Below, piece by piece: positions 46,484-59,746 of a stretch of 64,000 nt of DNA. Under the pieces are notes generated by a model. The model was not told the origin of the DNA, ran no database searches, and saw nothing but the letters and a program-made list of their open reading frames with translations. The translations under genes and the position numbers were made by a program. Within the stretch, counting starts at the first letter, position 1. Each line of letters starts with the position of its first letter. The DNA is taken from positions 620,001 through 684,000 of the forward strand of contig JANEZZ010001850.1 of the NCBI GenBank assembly GCA_026122225.1. Direction: 5' to 3'. Source of the DNA: Heloderma charlesbogerti (Eukaryota > Chordata > Lepidosauria > Squamata > Helodermatidae).

Positions 46484-47424
46484 TGTCAGGTTGCAATCTG
46501 GAGATTCAGGGTTAAATCCAACATCACACTAGCTAAAGTCTACTAGTACAACAGGAGTTTTTTCCCTCTGTCCTGCCTCCTACAACCCTCTGTGCCACCT
46601 GACAAAATCTGCTCCGTGGGGCTTCCCAGCCTTAGGAGCAGATTTTGTGGGTGCATCAGAGGTGGTGGGGGGGGGAAGAATCACCCCCTTCTGGTTCCTC
46701 TGACAGAAACAGTTCTGTCAGCAGAACTGCACCACTGGACCCAATACTCACTCTTTACCTTTAAATCTATGGATGTAAGTGGGAAACAAAATAGCCATAG
46801 CTCCTCCCACTCACTGCCCAAGTCCTTTTGCCTGCCCTCTTTACATGCTGTAGTGAGCAGGAATCCAGCCAGGTCATTGCTGAGGATGGGGACAAGAGAG
46901 CCAGAGACAGGAAAAGGTGAGTCTGCTTCATCTTCTGCTTCAATGGTCAATTTAAAACCCTGTGAAGGTTTGAGGCTTACAGAGGCAAAGGGAAAAAAGT
47001 TCAGGCTTAGAGGTCGGGGGTGGGGTTGTTGGGAGGGGGTATCCCTGAGGAGTAGTTTCATTCCCCCAGTTAAATTTCAGTTTCATTTCCCCAGTTAAGT
47101 TTCATTTCTTCAGGTTTGAAACAATACTTTCAGGTTTGAGGGAGGAGGGTATAAAAAGAGAGAATCAGAAAGACCAGAGCCGTGACAGCAGAGTCAGACG
47201 ACCAGAGCAGGAAGAACCAGCCTAGAGGACTCTAAGCACAGCTAGGAAAAGGAATTTGCATTTTGCAACTTTTATTTTTCTTAATGCCTTTTGTATCATT
47301 CAGCTCTATTGTGTAAATACCTTTAGTTGTGGTTTGCTTGTTTTAAATTTACCAGTAAACTGTTATGTTAAATCCCAGGTTTCTGGGATGTCATTCACCC
47401 CACGTCTACAGCCTAAACCCTACA
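46484..47424 (+). mobile_element. LTR-like segment with TATA box, boundaries uncertain
   Basis: GGGTATAAAAAGAGAGAATC (47146-47165) is followed by a G/A-rich leader and, some 200 bases later, a sequence resembling R-U5 ending ACAGCCTAAACCCTACA. A second LTR with clear boundaries begins eight bases further on. Termini and a duplication were not read convincingly. Confidence 0.35.
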
Positions 47425-47431
47425 TTATTAG

Positions 47432-47883
47432 TGTAGCAGCCATATCGGGGGTCAGACTAAGTAGCCTCATGCAGTCTCATGCTTCATGTTCTTGCTGAGC
47501 TTTCTCTCCCTTGAATATATTGTTGTAAGCTGACAAGACACAGGAATTCCTTATCTTGTCAAAGGTCATACAATTGTATATCTTGTTCTCTGCTGTTCTC
47601 TTCTGTTCTCTCCTTATCATGGCTACCCTATAACCCAGTTCTTGTATTATAAACAATGGTGCTAAGAGAAGAAATGTTGAGGACTGCAACCCCACGCGGG
47701 AGGGGGAGGAGGAGCCGTTTCATATGTGTCACAATGTCTATAAAACCAATGTGCTGATATATTTCGGGGCTTCTGGAAAGATCTGCTATCTTTGGAAATA
47801 ATTCCAGCCTTAAGCCCGCGCGTTAAATAAAGAATCTCTTTTTCCTTCACTCCGTGGTCTCTCTGACTCTGGGTTCTGCAACA
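47432..47883 (+). mobile_element. Endogenous-retrovirus-type solo LTR (452 bp)
   Basis: Terminal repeat TGTAGCAG / CTGCAACA (7/8 complementary), TTAG duplicated on both sides (47428-47431 and 47884-47887). TATA box TCTATAAAA at 47737-47745 and AATAAA at 47826-47831. A 4-bp duplication and short TATA-to-poly(A) distance fit class I (gammaretrovirus-like) ERV LTRs. No internal viral genes are present. Confidence 0.85.
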
Positions 47884-47887
47884 TTAG

Positions 47888-49344
47888 GAAGGAGAAGTTT
47901 AAAAGAAGGAAGGTGGGCCTCTTAAGGAGACAAGAGACCCTTAAGGAGTTGCTCATGGGGTCCAAGTCATAAGGTGAACCCTTACATACCCAAACAGCAA
48001 ATCTCTGGGTTGAAACCTGGCCACCCTATTCTGTGATGGCAGGACTTTTGTAACCATGACTAAAGGTCTGATTACAAACAAAGCAAAAGGGAGATGAGAC
48101 CCAGGGGCTTTAGGGGCCTTTGTTGTTTTTGTTTTTTGGAGGGGTTGCTTATTTCAGCTGAGATTCTATTATTTATCAGGTGAGATTAATACCAAATGGT
48201 CTGGAATGCCAAGGGAATTTCTGTTCCACTGAATGCTGTTTACCAGCTGCAGAGTTTTCTTCTGACTGTCACTACAAGACAGCTGTACTAATCTATTCAC
48301 ATTACTTCCACCTGACTGCCTTGTTTAATGTAGGCGTCAGTTGCTTTGGGATCAACACGGCAATCAATTAACATTCTGGAGTCTGATCTGAAATTTTCCA
48401 GCTTTCTGGACTCCCCAAATTTGAGTTTTATATTTTCTGGAATATATGACTGGATTTTGGGAAATACCCCTTTGCCTGGTAAAATAAACTGATAAAGAAA
48501 TCCATTTTTAAAAAATTAAAAACGGCTTAGCATCTACACTGTTCATGTTCTTTAATGAGGGCACTAAGTGCTCAACTTTTTCAAAAATTGGGCACCAAGG
48601 AAAGATGAGTGTGTTAACTAAGGGACTCTGTAAAGTGGCAACAACTATGCTATTTGAATCCCATTATATTCTTAGTAGCAGATGAAGCCCTTCTTTTGGA
48701 TGAAGCATGAACCAAATTGTGTCAATTCAGTGAGATTCAGTATTCATCCAAAGTGAAACAGATGTCTCCTTAATCTGTCTGAACTTAATCTGGCTCCTTC
48801 TGAAACTTCAGGACTAATTTTGCAGGCACAACATGTCTGCAAAGGTTGATATACAGTATCTCTATATAAGGAAAATGCCAGAGTGGGAAGAAACAGAGGG
48901 AGAAGGCGGGGTGGGGGGGTAGTTCTATGATTGACGGCTCTAGCTTCCAACCAGGGAACAACTTTACCAGGGCTCTTCTTTTTTATTTGCAATTATAGTG
49001 GATGTAGAAGGACCTTATCAGAGGCTGGTCTTGTGCTTTCACTGCATTTTGTAACTGTGTGTCTGTGGCAACAGAGGCACCAGCAGCACTGAGAGCTTCC
49101 AGGAATGGCTTGAGAACCAGCACTAACTGGGAGGTGCCTGCACTCACTGCTGCCTGTTCATTGGGTGGCTGCTGTTGACATCAGGTCCCTGAGCAGACAT
49201 GTGGAGTTCCACCAAGTCCCCACAACATGAGCTCCCCTTCCTCCTAAAGGCAATACTTGCCAGCAGCTTCTAAAAGGGGGACACACACAAGCTCAAGTCA
49301 GCCAGAGAGTGTAGCTGGGGTGAGGGAGAGGAAGAACTTGCCTT
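47888..49344. other. Intronic sequence, mostly unassigned
   Basis: No exon, repeat family or RNA gene recognised. Confidence 0.4.
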
Positions 49345-49547
49345 GACCAATAGAGGCTGGTGGCTTCTATTTCAGTGGGGCTGTGCATCTGCTCTGGGTT
49401 TCAGTCAGAACTCTAAAAGAGCTATCCACAGTTTGGGTGTAGGGCTCAGCACTTTGGACAGCTCCTTTGGAGTTCTGACTGGTTCTGACTGAAACCCAGA
49501 GCAGATTTACTGCCCCACTGAAATAGAGGCGGCCAGCCTTCATTGGC
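49345..49547. mobile_element. Full GAGGCTGGTGG palindromic MITE (~200 bp)
   Basis: GACCAATAGAGGCTGGTGGC is mirrored by GGCGGCCAGCCTTCATTGGCC; inside, CTCTGGGTTTCAGTCAGAA and GACTGAAACCCAGAG pair, as do CTAAAAGAGCTATCC and GGACAGCTCCTTTGG. Full palindrome, unlike the half copies at 39921 and 41309. Confidence 0.8.
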
Positions 49548-49585
49548 CTTGATATCTCTGCTGCTTCCTCTCCCACTGCTTAATG

Positions 49586-49720
49586 AAGTGGTGGGCAACG
49601 TGTGGCACTTCAGTTCTTTGGCCTGCAGCTGCTATCACTCTGCACCATCAATTATGCTGGCTAGGGCTGATGGGAATTGTTGGCCAAAACAACTGGAGAG
49701 CCACAGGTTGCCCACCCCTG
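49586..49720. mobile_element. Palindromic hAT-type MITE with 8-bp duplication
   Basis: AAGTGGTGGGCAACGTGTGGC is mirrored by GCCACAGGTTGCCCACCCCTG. GCTTAATG (49578-49585) and GCTTAATA (49721-49728) are a 7/8 duplication. Confidence 0.85.
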
Positions 49721-49881
49721 GCTTAATATAAAGCCCAGTGATAAGTTAAGCGTTTTGCTCTGAAACAAAAAGTGAGAAGGACACCCCTTCTTTGCCTGAA
49801 AGAGTATAGGGGGAGGGGTGATCTGAAGACATTACAAGCAAGCTGGATTTTATGGTTGCACCAACCACTGCTCTAACACAC

Positions 49882-49907
49882 TGTGTGTGTGTGTGTGTGT
49901 GTGTGTG
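49882..49907. repeat. (TG)n microsatellite
   Basis: About 13 TG units. Confidence 0.95.
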
Positions 49908-50111
49908 CCGTGTGTACAAGTGTAACACAGCCACATGACAAAGAACACAGAAAATTTCCCACAAAAGGGGGGGAATGGAATCCCTTTTCAAAATACCCCT
50001 TTATTAAAATCTTCCCTTGCACTATACAGTGTACACAAACTCTACAGTGTACACTTTCATATATTTTCTCAGTTGAGTCATACATCCACTCCATCAAGGA
50101 TGAAGCACTTA

Positions 50112-50420
50112 CAGCAGGGGTGGGGAACCATTTTTGGCTCAAAGGCTCCCAAAATGTCGGGAACTGCATACTGGCAGTGGGTGAGGCCACTACCCCAAGT
50201 GGATCGGTCCGCTACTGGCCTGCAGCACCCCTTTTCGCACACATCTATATGGACACATGCACACCCCATTCCCAGATGGCCCCTCCTTAGCTGATTCATG
50301 CGGATCAGCTGTGGAAGAGGGGAGAGGACTATTTTCATCTCTGTTATGGCGTGCTGGGCAAGGAGGTTTAAACCCTGCCCAGCATGCCATGATACACACC
50401 AGTCAGCTGAGGAAGAGAGA
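50112..50420. mobile_element. hAT-like element fragment (GGGGTGGGGAACC terminus)
   Basis: CAGGGGTGGGGAACCATTTTTGGC is the family terminus; the interior shares GGAGGTTTAAACC and AGCTGAG phrases with 59747-60475. The right end is not resolved. Confidence 0.5.
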
Positions 50421-51656
50421 GGGCCTAATCTTGCTCCTGAGTGAGCTGCTGGCTTGGGGAAAGCAAAAAGATAATGTTATAACTGGGCCAGAGATACAGC
50501 TATGGAACTGCTTCAGTCTGATTTCCATCCCCTCATCATCAACTTTGGAATTGCATTAGTAAATGCTGCATCAAGGGGGCACTTTCCATAGCAGCACTTG
50601 CTGCCCATTCAGTGGTATGAAAAGTGCCCACATGATTTCAGTAGCCCATGTGATGTGTAAATTCAAATGTTAGCAATGTGATGTGGGAATTGACCACAGA
50701 GGAAAGGAAACCACACTGCAGAGGTAATGTGTGGGCCAGACCTCTGTTGAACCTCAGGGATTGGGGCAGGATCCATAAGAACAAGTAGTCAAAAGAATTT
50801 GCCACCGCATAATGTAAAAAATAAACAAGCAAACTCATCAGACATTATTGGTGTCCTTGAAAGTTATTCTGCTTTTTTATCTCAGTTCGCAAAATGGAGG
50901 GGCATGTGATAAATTAAGTATATTTAAGATACTATGTCAATGTAATAAAGTACACCACAGGAAAAAGTAGAGGAAAAAGAAAACTAAAGACAGGTAGTTG
51001 AGGTAGAATGCAGGTATTCACTTGCAAACAGGAGATATTAAAGCCACAACAAGATTATATTAATAATCCTTTATCTTCTCCACAGTGCAAATCAAAGCCC
51101 CAAACCTTCAGGATTTTTCCAGTCAGAAAGCAAAACAACAATCACAAAACAAGCCCATGCTGGATTCATCAATTTGAACAACATACTTTTCAGGCCGCAA
51201 ATAAGTGATAAAATAAATCAGCTTGGGATGGCTATGTAAGAGTGTAGTATACATGTGAGGAGTTTTAAGTCAAAAAACATCATGAAGCAAGATAAACAGA
51301 ACAAATCAGAATTTATATGACTCTCCTCTTCCCTCGCTGTGTCCCATATCTGTACTTAGTTTGGTGGTCACCAAAATCTCAGTTTGGTGGTCAGGAATCA
51401 ACAGGATCTCAGCCGAAACTCAGAAAGACAGCATCCATTCATGTTGATTACTAACTAGATGCTAAGAGGATTTCTTTTCTTTTTTTAAAGTATAACGCGC
51501 TATAGAAAAATTAGGGACGCCTTGTTAAAGGAGGCACACTGCAGTACAACTGTGACAAACAGACCCCGTATTCTCAGTAGAGCAATAGTGCACCCTAGAG
51601 CATTTGCAATCAGACCACTACTCTGGAAGTCCGCAACAGACAGATATCCTGTGTCC
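50421..51656. other. Intronic sequence, nothing recognised
   Basis: No repeat family or exon identified. Confidence 0.4.
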
Positions 51657-52238
51657 CAGGGGTTTGGAACACCCGCAGGTGCTATGGCAGCCCACAGGGA
51701 CCTCCAACAATGTCCATCTGCCCGCCCTGCCCCCTTCAAAAAAATTGTTTTAAGAAAAACCTTGAAAAAATGTTAGGGCAGTCTTTTTCTTCCCCACCCC
51801 TCCCAGCCTTGCTCTTTCTCTCCCCTCTATCCCTTTGCCCTGTTATTTTCCCCTCCCACCCAGCCTCTAGCCTCACTGTTCCCCACTACTCTTTAGCTCA
51901 CTGTGTCTCCCCCTCCTAGCCATTAGCCTTGCTCTTTTCTACTCTTTCACCTTGCTGTTTCCCGCCGTCTCTCAGCCTCTAACATTGCTATTCCTCTCCC
52001 CACTCTTCACTTTACTGTTCCCCCCCCTTTGTCTTGCTATTTTCTCCTCCCTCTCAGCCTCTTGGCTCACTATTTCTCTCCCCCCAAACCTATCTGTTCG
52101 ATTTTGACTAGCCAGGCTTCACAGCAGCCAATATATGACTAGCTACATCCTCCATGGGAGCCATTTTGTGGTGGTGCCCACAGCAGTTTCTCAAATTCCC
52201 AAATGCGCCCAGGGGTCCAAAAAGATTGCAGACCCCTG
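51657..52238. mobile_element. Non-autonomous hAT-type element (582 bp)
   Basis: Ends CAGGGGTTTGGAAC and TTGCAGACCCCTG are imperfect inverted repeats. The interior, read on the minus strand (GCGCATTTGGGAATTTGAGAAAC, GGCACCACCACAAAATGGC, AAAATCGAACAG), matches 27516-27893. Pyrimidine-rich core at 51780-52085. No duplication was read. Confidence 0.75.
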
Positions 52239-54662
<2,424 letters not shown>

Positions 54663-55255
54663 CTAATCACTTGGGTGACAGCCCTACCATAAAAGTTACA
54701 CGTGTAAAAATTCCACCTATTTCAATGGGATGTTCAGAAGATGCAACTAGAACCATGCAGGAAAATGTTTCCCCAGCTCCTCTTCAGCATCCTGGGGAGT
54801 GAAAACAACAGGAAGAACCATCAATAGCTCCGAATTCCTTAGAATGAAATGTAACTTTGTGGTAAAACGTATGCACTGCTGGAGAACAGACGGTTAATAT
54901 TTAGAGGTGGGGCCATGTGCAGTGTGGGAAGAAGAAGCTCTAAGGGCGTTTGTCAAGACAGCTGCTGGAGTTACTGTAGTCAGAGGCTCTGTGCCTCTGT
55001 AGTGTCACATCCTCAGTCAATGCTTTTCAATCCTTATTTGGTTGAGGAACCCCTGTAACATGTTGTGTTATCCTGCAGAACCCCAGTGCTCTCTACCTAG
55101 CACCCACTAACTTAAAAAAAAAAGTAAAAACTGATAAGTAATTAATTTAACAATTATAAAATGCCCCTCCCCACACTCATGCCATGTTCGCACAAAACAA
55201 TAAACCAAGATTCCAGCGAATCCTGGCTTATTGTGAACAAGCTGTGTGCTGGTGC

Positions 55256-55325
55256 ATTTGTATTTATTTATTACATTTTTATATTGCTCAACAACCAAAG
55301 CTCTTTGGGTGGTCTGACAATGCAT
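55256..55325 (-). mobile_element. L2 LINE 3' end fragment
   Basis: TTGTATTTATTTATTACATTTTTATATTGCTCAACAACCAAAGCTCTTTGGGTGG matches the minus-oriented start of the 17745 L2 3' UTR (CCGCCCAATAGCCGAAGCTCTCTGGGCGG). Confidence 0.65.
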
Positions 55326-55769
55326 GCAGTGTTTTCCCTCCTTTGCTCCTTCCCTGGTTTACGATTCTGGCTTGTAAGGGGAGCAACAAGCCAGGATCCC
55401 CAGTTCAGATGACATGCTAAGCAAATTTCTCCTAGTTTATTTAGCATTTGCAGGAGCAGCAAAGTGCAGCAAACTTATAATTCATGATATATCAGGGTTC
55501 TCTGGAAACTTGATTTATCGTTTTGTGCAAATGCAGCCAAATACAAAGTAAAAAGCAAAGTAAAAACTGGAAATAAACAATTTAACAATTTTAAAAGTTC
55601 ATAGAACTACTGGGGGATGTACATGGAAGCCTGGTTGAAAAAAACATGTCCTAAATAAATAGCTGGCTTTCTTCATAAGAAGCTGGTCTGGCCTTTATGG
55701 AAGCTAGAGAACACTTCTTAAACTCTATTATAACAAACATGTGAACAAAGTGTTTGAGGAAATTCTCAG

Positions 55770-56415
55770 GTGAATCATAGCCAGACAGAGTTGGAAGGGA
55801 CCTAGGAGCTCATCTAATCCAGCCTTCTCCAAGCTGGTGCCTTGTAAATGCTTTGGACTCCATGTCCCATTAGGCCAGCCACCATGGCCAATGTGAGAGT
55901 TGTAGTCCAAAACGTCAGGAGGGCAGCACGTTGGAGAAGGCTGATCTAGTCCAATTCCCTACTCATTGCAGGATTTGCAATGCTTCATGCAACAATAGCA
56001 TCCCTGACGGATGGCCATCAAAGCTCTGCTTAAATACCTTCAGTAAAGGAGAGCCCACCACCTCCTTGGGCAGAGCTATTCCACTGCCAAATAACTCTTA
56101 CCATTTCTCCTAATGTTTAGCTGACATTTGCACCCCAGCAAGTCTGGAGCCACAGAGAACAAGTCTGCTCTATCTTCTGTGTGGCAACCTTTCAGATATT
56201 TGAAAATTGCTATCAAGTCTCTTAATCTTCTCCAGGCTAAAGATTCCCAGCTCTTTCAACTGTTCCTCATAGTTCTTGGTTTCCACACCCCTCACCAACC
56301 TGCTTACCCTCCTCTGGACATGCTCCAGTTTGACAATGACTTTCTTAAATCACAGCACCCAGAACTGGGTATAGTACTCCACACATGGCCTTACCAGAGT
56401 GATTACTGATACAAA
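55770..56415 (-). mobile_element. CR1 LINE 3' fragment, interrupted by a MITE
   Basis: The minus-strand 3' end is at GAATCATAGCCAGACAGAGTTGG (ATTC-type tail). The body contains GAGAGCCCACCACCTCCTTGG, CCTCCTCTGGACATGCTCCAG and CACCCAGAACTGGGTATAGTACTCCA, phrases typical of CR1 3' regions. It is interrupted at 55812-55951 by a hAT-type MITE and its target duplication. Confidence 0.85.
55820..55943. mobile_element. Palindromic hAT-type MITE nested in CR1
   Basis: CAGCCTTCTCCAAGCTGGTGCC is mirrored by GGCAGCACGTTGGAGAAGGCTG. ATCTAATC (55812-55819) and ATCTAGTC (55944-55951) are a 7/8 duplication of the CR1 phrase CATCTAGTCC, giving clean evidence of an 8-bp target duplication. Confidence 0.92.
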
Positions 56416-56484
56416 GGAAAACAAAGCTCCTGTATCTTTAATAGTTTTGCAGAAGAGGGAATTTTAGTACATGCCAAAATTTGT

Positions 56485-56860
56485 CCACCCGTGAGAGCAG
56501 TTTGACCACATGTGAGAGGGCTTTCTCTGCAGTGGCCCCACACCTTTGGAACAAGTTGCCATCAGAGGTCCGCCATGCTCCATCATTGCAGGCTTTTAAG
56601 AAAGCTTTGAAACCATATTAGTTTACTGTGGCTTTCTCTTCGTATGACTGCTGTTGTTGCTATTATTGCTGTTGTTGTCGCTGTTGGTTTTATTGTTGGC
56701 TTTTGTTGCTGTTTTTATTGCTATTTTATTGTGTTTATGTTTTTATTGCTTTTAATATTTTAACTGTTGTTTTTTTTTATTGCTGTGAGCCACCCAGCAA
56801 GGGCTTCTGACCTAAAAGGTGGCCAATAATTTTTTTAAATAAAATGAAATAAATGCAGGT
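56485..56860 (+). mobile_element. L2-type LINE 3' fragment
   Basis: Plus strand reads RAFSAVAPHLWNKLPSEVRHAPSLQAFKKALKPY, matching RAFSVVAPRLWNELPSEVRLAPTL of the 17.97-kb ORF. It is followed by a 3' UTR rich in TTGTTG/TATTG repeats (56640-56785) and ends AAATAAAATGAAATAAATG. Confidence 0.85.
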
Positions 56861-56964
56861 TGCCATGTAGGACAGGTGGGAGGGATAGAAATGATGTACC
56901 TGATTAAATTTCCTGTCCTAAACAACTATTAAACGCACAGGAACCAGTCCTACTTTGCTGCAGA

Positions 56965-57150
56965 AGAACCAGTGTGGCATAGTGGATAGTGTTGGAATAA
57001 GAATGAGCAGACCCAGGTTAAAATCCCTACTCAGCAATGACCTTCGGCCACTTCTGACCTTACAGGAGGGGGCCATTATATGCTGCCCTGAACTTCTTGG
57101 ACAAGTGTGGGCTACAAATGTTATATCAGTAATAATAATTTTAAAATATA
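56965..57150 (+). mobile_element. MIR-like tRNA-SINE, old copy
   Basis: CCAGTGTGGCATAGTGGATAGTG (A box side) and GACCCAGGTTAAAATCCCTAC (B box decayed) then CTTCGGCCACTTCTGACC. Tail ATATCAGTAATAATAA. Confidence 0.65.
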
Positions 57151-57186
57151 TATTCATCCTACTATTAGGTGAGCTTTATAGCTATG

Positions 57187-57272
57187 GCTCCAATCCTATG
57201 CACATTTATCTAGAAGTAAACCCAGCTGAACACAACACAACTAACTTCCAAATAAACAGGATTGCATTGTAA
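57187..57272. mobile_element. Short palindromic MITE (AATCCTATG family), diverged
   Basis: CCAATCCTATGCACATTTATCTAGAAGTAAACCCA.. and TAAACAGGATTGCATTG are imperfect complements. Confidence 0.55.
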
Positions 57273-57334
57273 GTGGGGATCTGAACTGAGGCATCCTACA
57301 TCCCGAACCAAAACTCTGGCCAATATGTAACATT

Positions 57335-57356
57335 CAGAGAGAGAGAGAGAGAGAGA
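57335..57356. repeat. (GA)n microsatellite
   Basis: About 10 GA units. Confidence 0.9.
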
Positions 57357-57990
57357 TGCTTTCCTCATTATTCAGAAGAAGAAACAAATATGAGCAAGAG
57401 GGTGAGCAAGAGAAAGTAGCCCACTAAACACCAAAACAGTTGTGGGGGGGAGGGGGGGAGGAGAGTGAGCCCAGTAGGAAAATAGCTGCCTCAGATAGAG
57501 AAGTGTAATAACAACAGGATAATGAGTGTGAAGAATGCTTGGCAAGAAAGGGATTCAGAATTCTCTCAAGGGAAAGGGGAGGTCTCAAAAAATTAGGACA
57601 AGCATTGCAGAAAATGCAGCACTCAAATGTTTTCTTTAACAAATCTTGTTAGCAGTTAAATGGTTCGAGTATGCTAATCATATTGACACACATGTTCAGA
57701 CTTTTACATAACCTATTTATGTTTGTTTTAAAATTTAACTTCTCACCCCGCAAGTATAGGTGGGACCCCAACTGCCTGTTCCTCTTGGGAAATCAACATA
57801 CTTCTGCTCTTAAGCTGGAGGCAGCTCAGAACTACTTCCTCTCTCGTGTGCCTGATTGCTGTTATTGGAAGGGACAGATGTTGGCCTAGTCACTTTTAGG
57901 CCACTGTGGGGAAAGCCGGCATGAAGATGGATGCTTAAAAAAAGAATATGCACTTGAGAAAGCTAAAGTACAGGCCTTCTGCCTTTTGAG
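57357..57990. other. Unassigned spacer
   Basis: Nothing recognised apart from a G-rich tract at 57445-57465. Confidence 0.4.
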
Positions 57991-58158
57991 CAGGCCTCTG
58001 CAACTTGTTACCCACCAAGCTGAATGCAGCCCACCAGGGGCGTGGTTAAACCCCTTTTTCTCCTCTGACTGCCTGGGTCTGTAAGCCAGAAACTAGAGGC
58101 CACAAAACATGCCTAGTGGGCTGCATTTGGCTTGATCAGCAACAAGTTGTGTGGCCTG
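57991..58158. mobile_element. Inverted-repeat MITE (CAGGCCTCTGCAACTTGTT ends)
   Basis: CAGGCCTCTGCAACTTGTT and AACAAGTTGTGTGGCCTG, then CAAGCTGAATGCAGCCCACCA and TGGGCTGCATTTGGCTTG pair. hAT-like CAG..CTG termini but no matching duplication. Confidence 0.65.
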
Positions 58159-58624
58159 ATCTCTAAAGCAGAAAGTCACTGCTGTTTTGACCACGTGATA
58201 AAGTAGAATAAGACAATGGAACAATGTTTGTGGAGCAACACTGAAGAAATTTCTACAGCGATTTGGATTCGAAATCTCTCTTGGGCCATCATGATGTAGT
58301 GACGATACTATTCCTGTAAAGCAGATCACTGTCTATTATACACTGCCTAATAGGCTATCATTAACCAGCTAATGATTACTTCCCATGTTCTTATGGGTCA
58401 TGTTTTGAACAGTGCTAAAAAAGACAAAGCAACTGGGTTCAACAATATGTGAGAGGTAGGAATTAGCACCCACCTCCCAGCCAGCTGTGGTTAAAAGGGG
58501 CCATTTAATTGCCATTAATGATGGCACCAAAGTTTGGAATTGGGAGGTCTGGGAATCAAGTAATAGCTGCCTTGGGGTTTGGAAAACTCCAAATGCATGA
58601 CGAGCTGAGCCAAACCATCTCTGA
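58159..58624. other. Unassigned spacer
   Basis: Nothing recognised. Confidence 0.4.
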
Positions 58625-58800
58625 ACTTGCTTTCTTTATATATTTATTTACATTTGTTTATTCATGGAAGTTAATTTATATATTACCTTTCATAGCATTT
58701 TTCTCAAGGTGGCTTATAATCTAAAACAATAAAATACAACAAAACAGAAAAAGAAAAACATATAAAAGCTTCCCCCCCTCAAAACACTTAAAAACAACAG
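58625..58800 (-). mobile_element. L2 LINE 3' end fragment
   Basis: TTATATATTTATTTACATTTG followed by ATATTACCTTTCATAG..AAGGTGGCTTATAATCTAAAAC and an A-rich stretch: minus-oriented 3' terminus. Confidence 0.55.
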
Positions 58801-59738
58801 AGAGAAGTACACAAATAAAACTACCAGCATTTAAAAGTATACACGATATAAGGCGTGTGGGGGATTTTGTGCTGGTCTTCCCATTAGACCCTGATCGATC
58901 CATCTGCAGAGGCAAGGAGAACTCTGCCATGGAGGCCACACCTACAGAGAACCACTGGATGTTCCTTTAAATAGGTGTTGCATACACATTTACTCTGCAA
59001 CTTGGAAGCTTTGATTACATTCTTATAGTAGGTGGTTAGAGGATTTTGCTGTTGTTGGAAATTTGGGAATTCTGGTGGCGTGGATTAGGCCCGAACCCTT
59101 TGTCCTCAGAGGATCCCAACCCTTTGCCCTCAGAAGAAGAGGCTCCTGATTTAATTGTTCAGGGAGAGGACTTGGTTACAGAGAAGTATTGCAAGTCTTC
59201 CTCCTCAGGAAGACCTCAGGGACCTGCTGTTCCCTGCATCCAGAGGAGATTGCATTGCCATTCGCAGATGCTGAGGGCTCCAGCTATGAAGACACCAGCA
59301 TGGCAGAGCCCCCATTATCACAGCCTGGGGCTGTTGAAACAGACTATGCTCTTTTAAGAGAAAGAGTCAGTGTGGAGGTGGGGCTACCCAGCCTAAAGGA
59401 AGCCAAACCCCTTCTTAAGGCTCAGTCATGATTTGCTTCTTGTTGGAGCAAAAAACAGACAACCGTGTCTGGCTTCAAGCACCAGTTGGAACTTTCTGTG
59501 GTGGTATTCTATTCCCATTCCCGCCTCCACAGGAAACCTAACTTGCCCAAAACCCTAGGAAAGACCCTATCCAGACTTCACCAACGATGCTAAGCCCCAA
59601 CAGAGGCAGCTATTTCATGACACTGACTCAATGGAACCCCAGACATCAAGCCAAATCCTACTTTTAGCAGACTTTGTTTGCAGCTCAAAGTCTTGCTTGA
59701 TGGACTCCTTCCATATGATCTTTCTATTTCTAGTTTAG
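58801..59738. other. Unassigned; possible decayed LTR sequence
   Basis: 58801-59040 has nothing clear. 59041-59640 has an acidic-sounding open patch (TCAGAGGATCCCAACCC, CAGAAGAAGAGGCTCC) compositionally like the solo LTR at 13717, but no LTR boundaries were found. Confidence 0.3.
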
Positions 59739-59746
59739 CTCTAGAT

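Noticed and set aside
46484..46603. Small element with TGTCAGGT..ACCTGACA ends
   Set aside because: The 8-bp inverted ends are exact, but no duplication was found and the interior lacks pairing or family similarity; could be chance.
46592..47098. Plus-strand 168-residue open frame with a 126-residue frame on the opposite strand
   Set aside because: Ser/Pro/Gly-rich composition without family resemblance, lying inside an LTR-like segment; overlapping frames on both strands point to a GC-rich non-coding stretch.
56628..56810. Cysteine/tyrosine-rich open frame (SYDCCCCYYCCCC..)
   Set aside because: Translation of the TTG/TATTG-rich 3' UTR of an L2 fragment.
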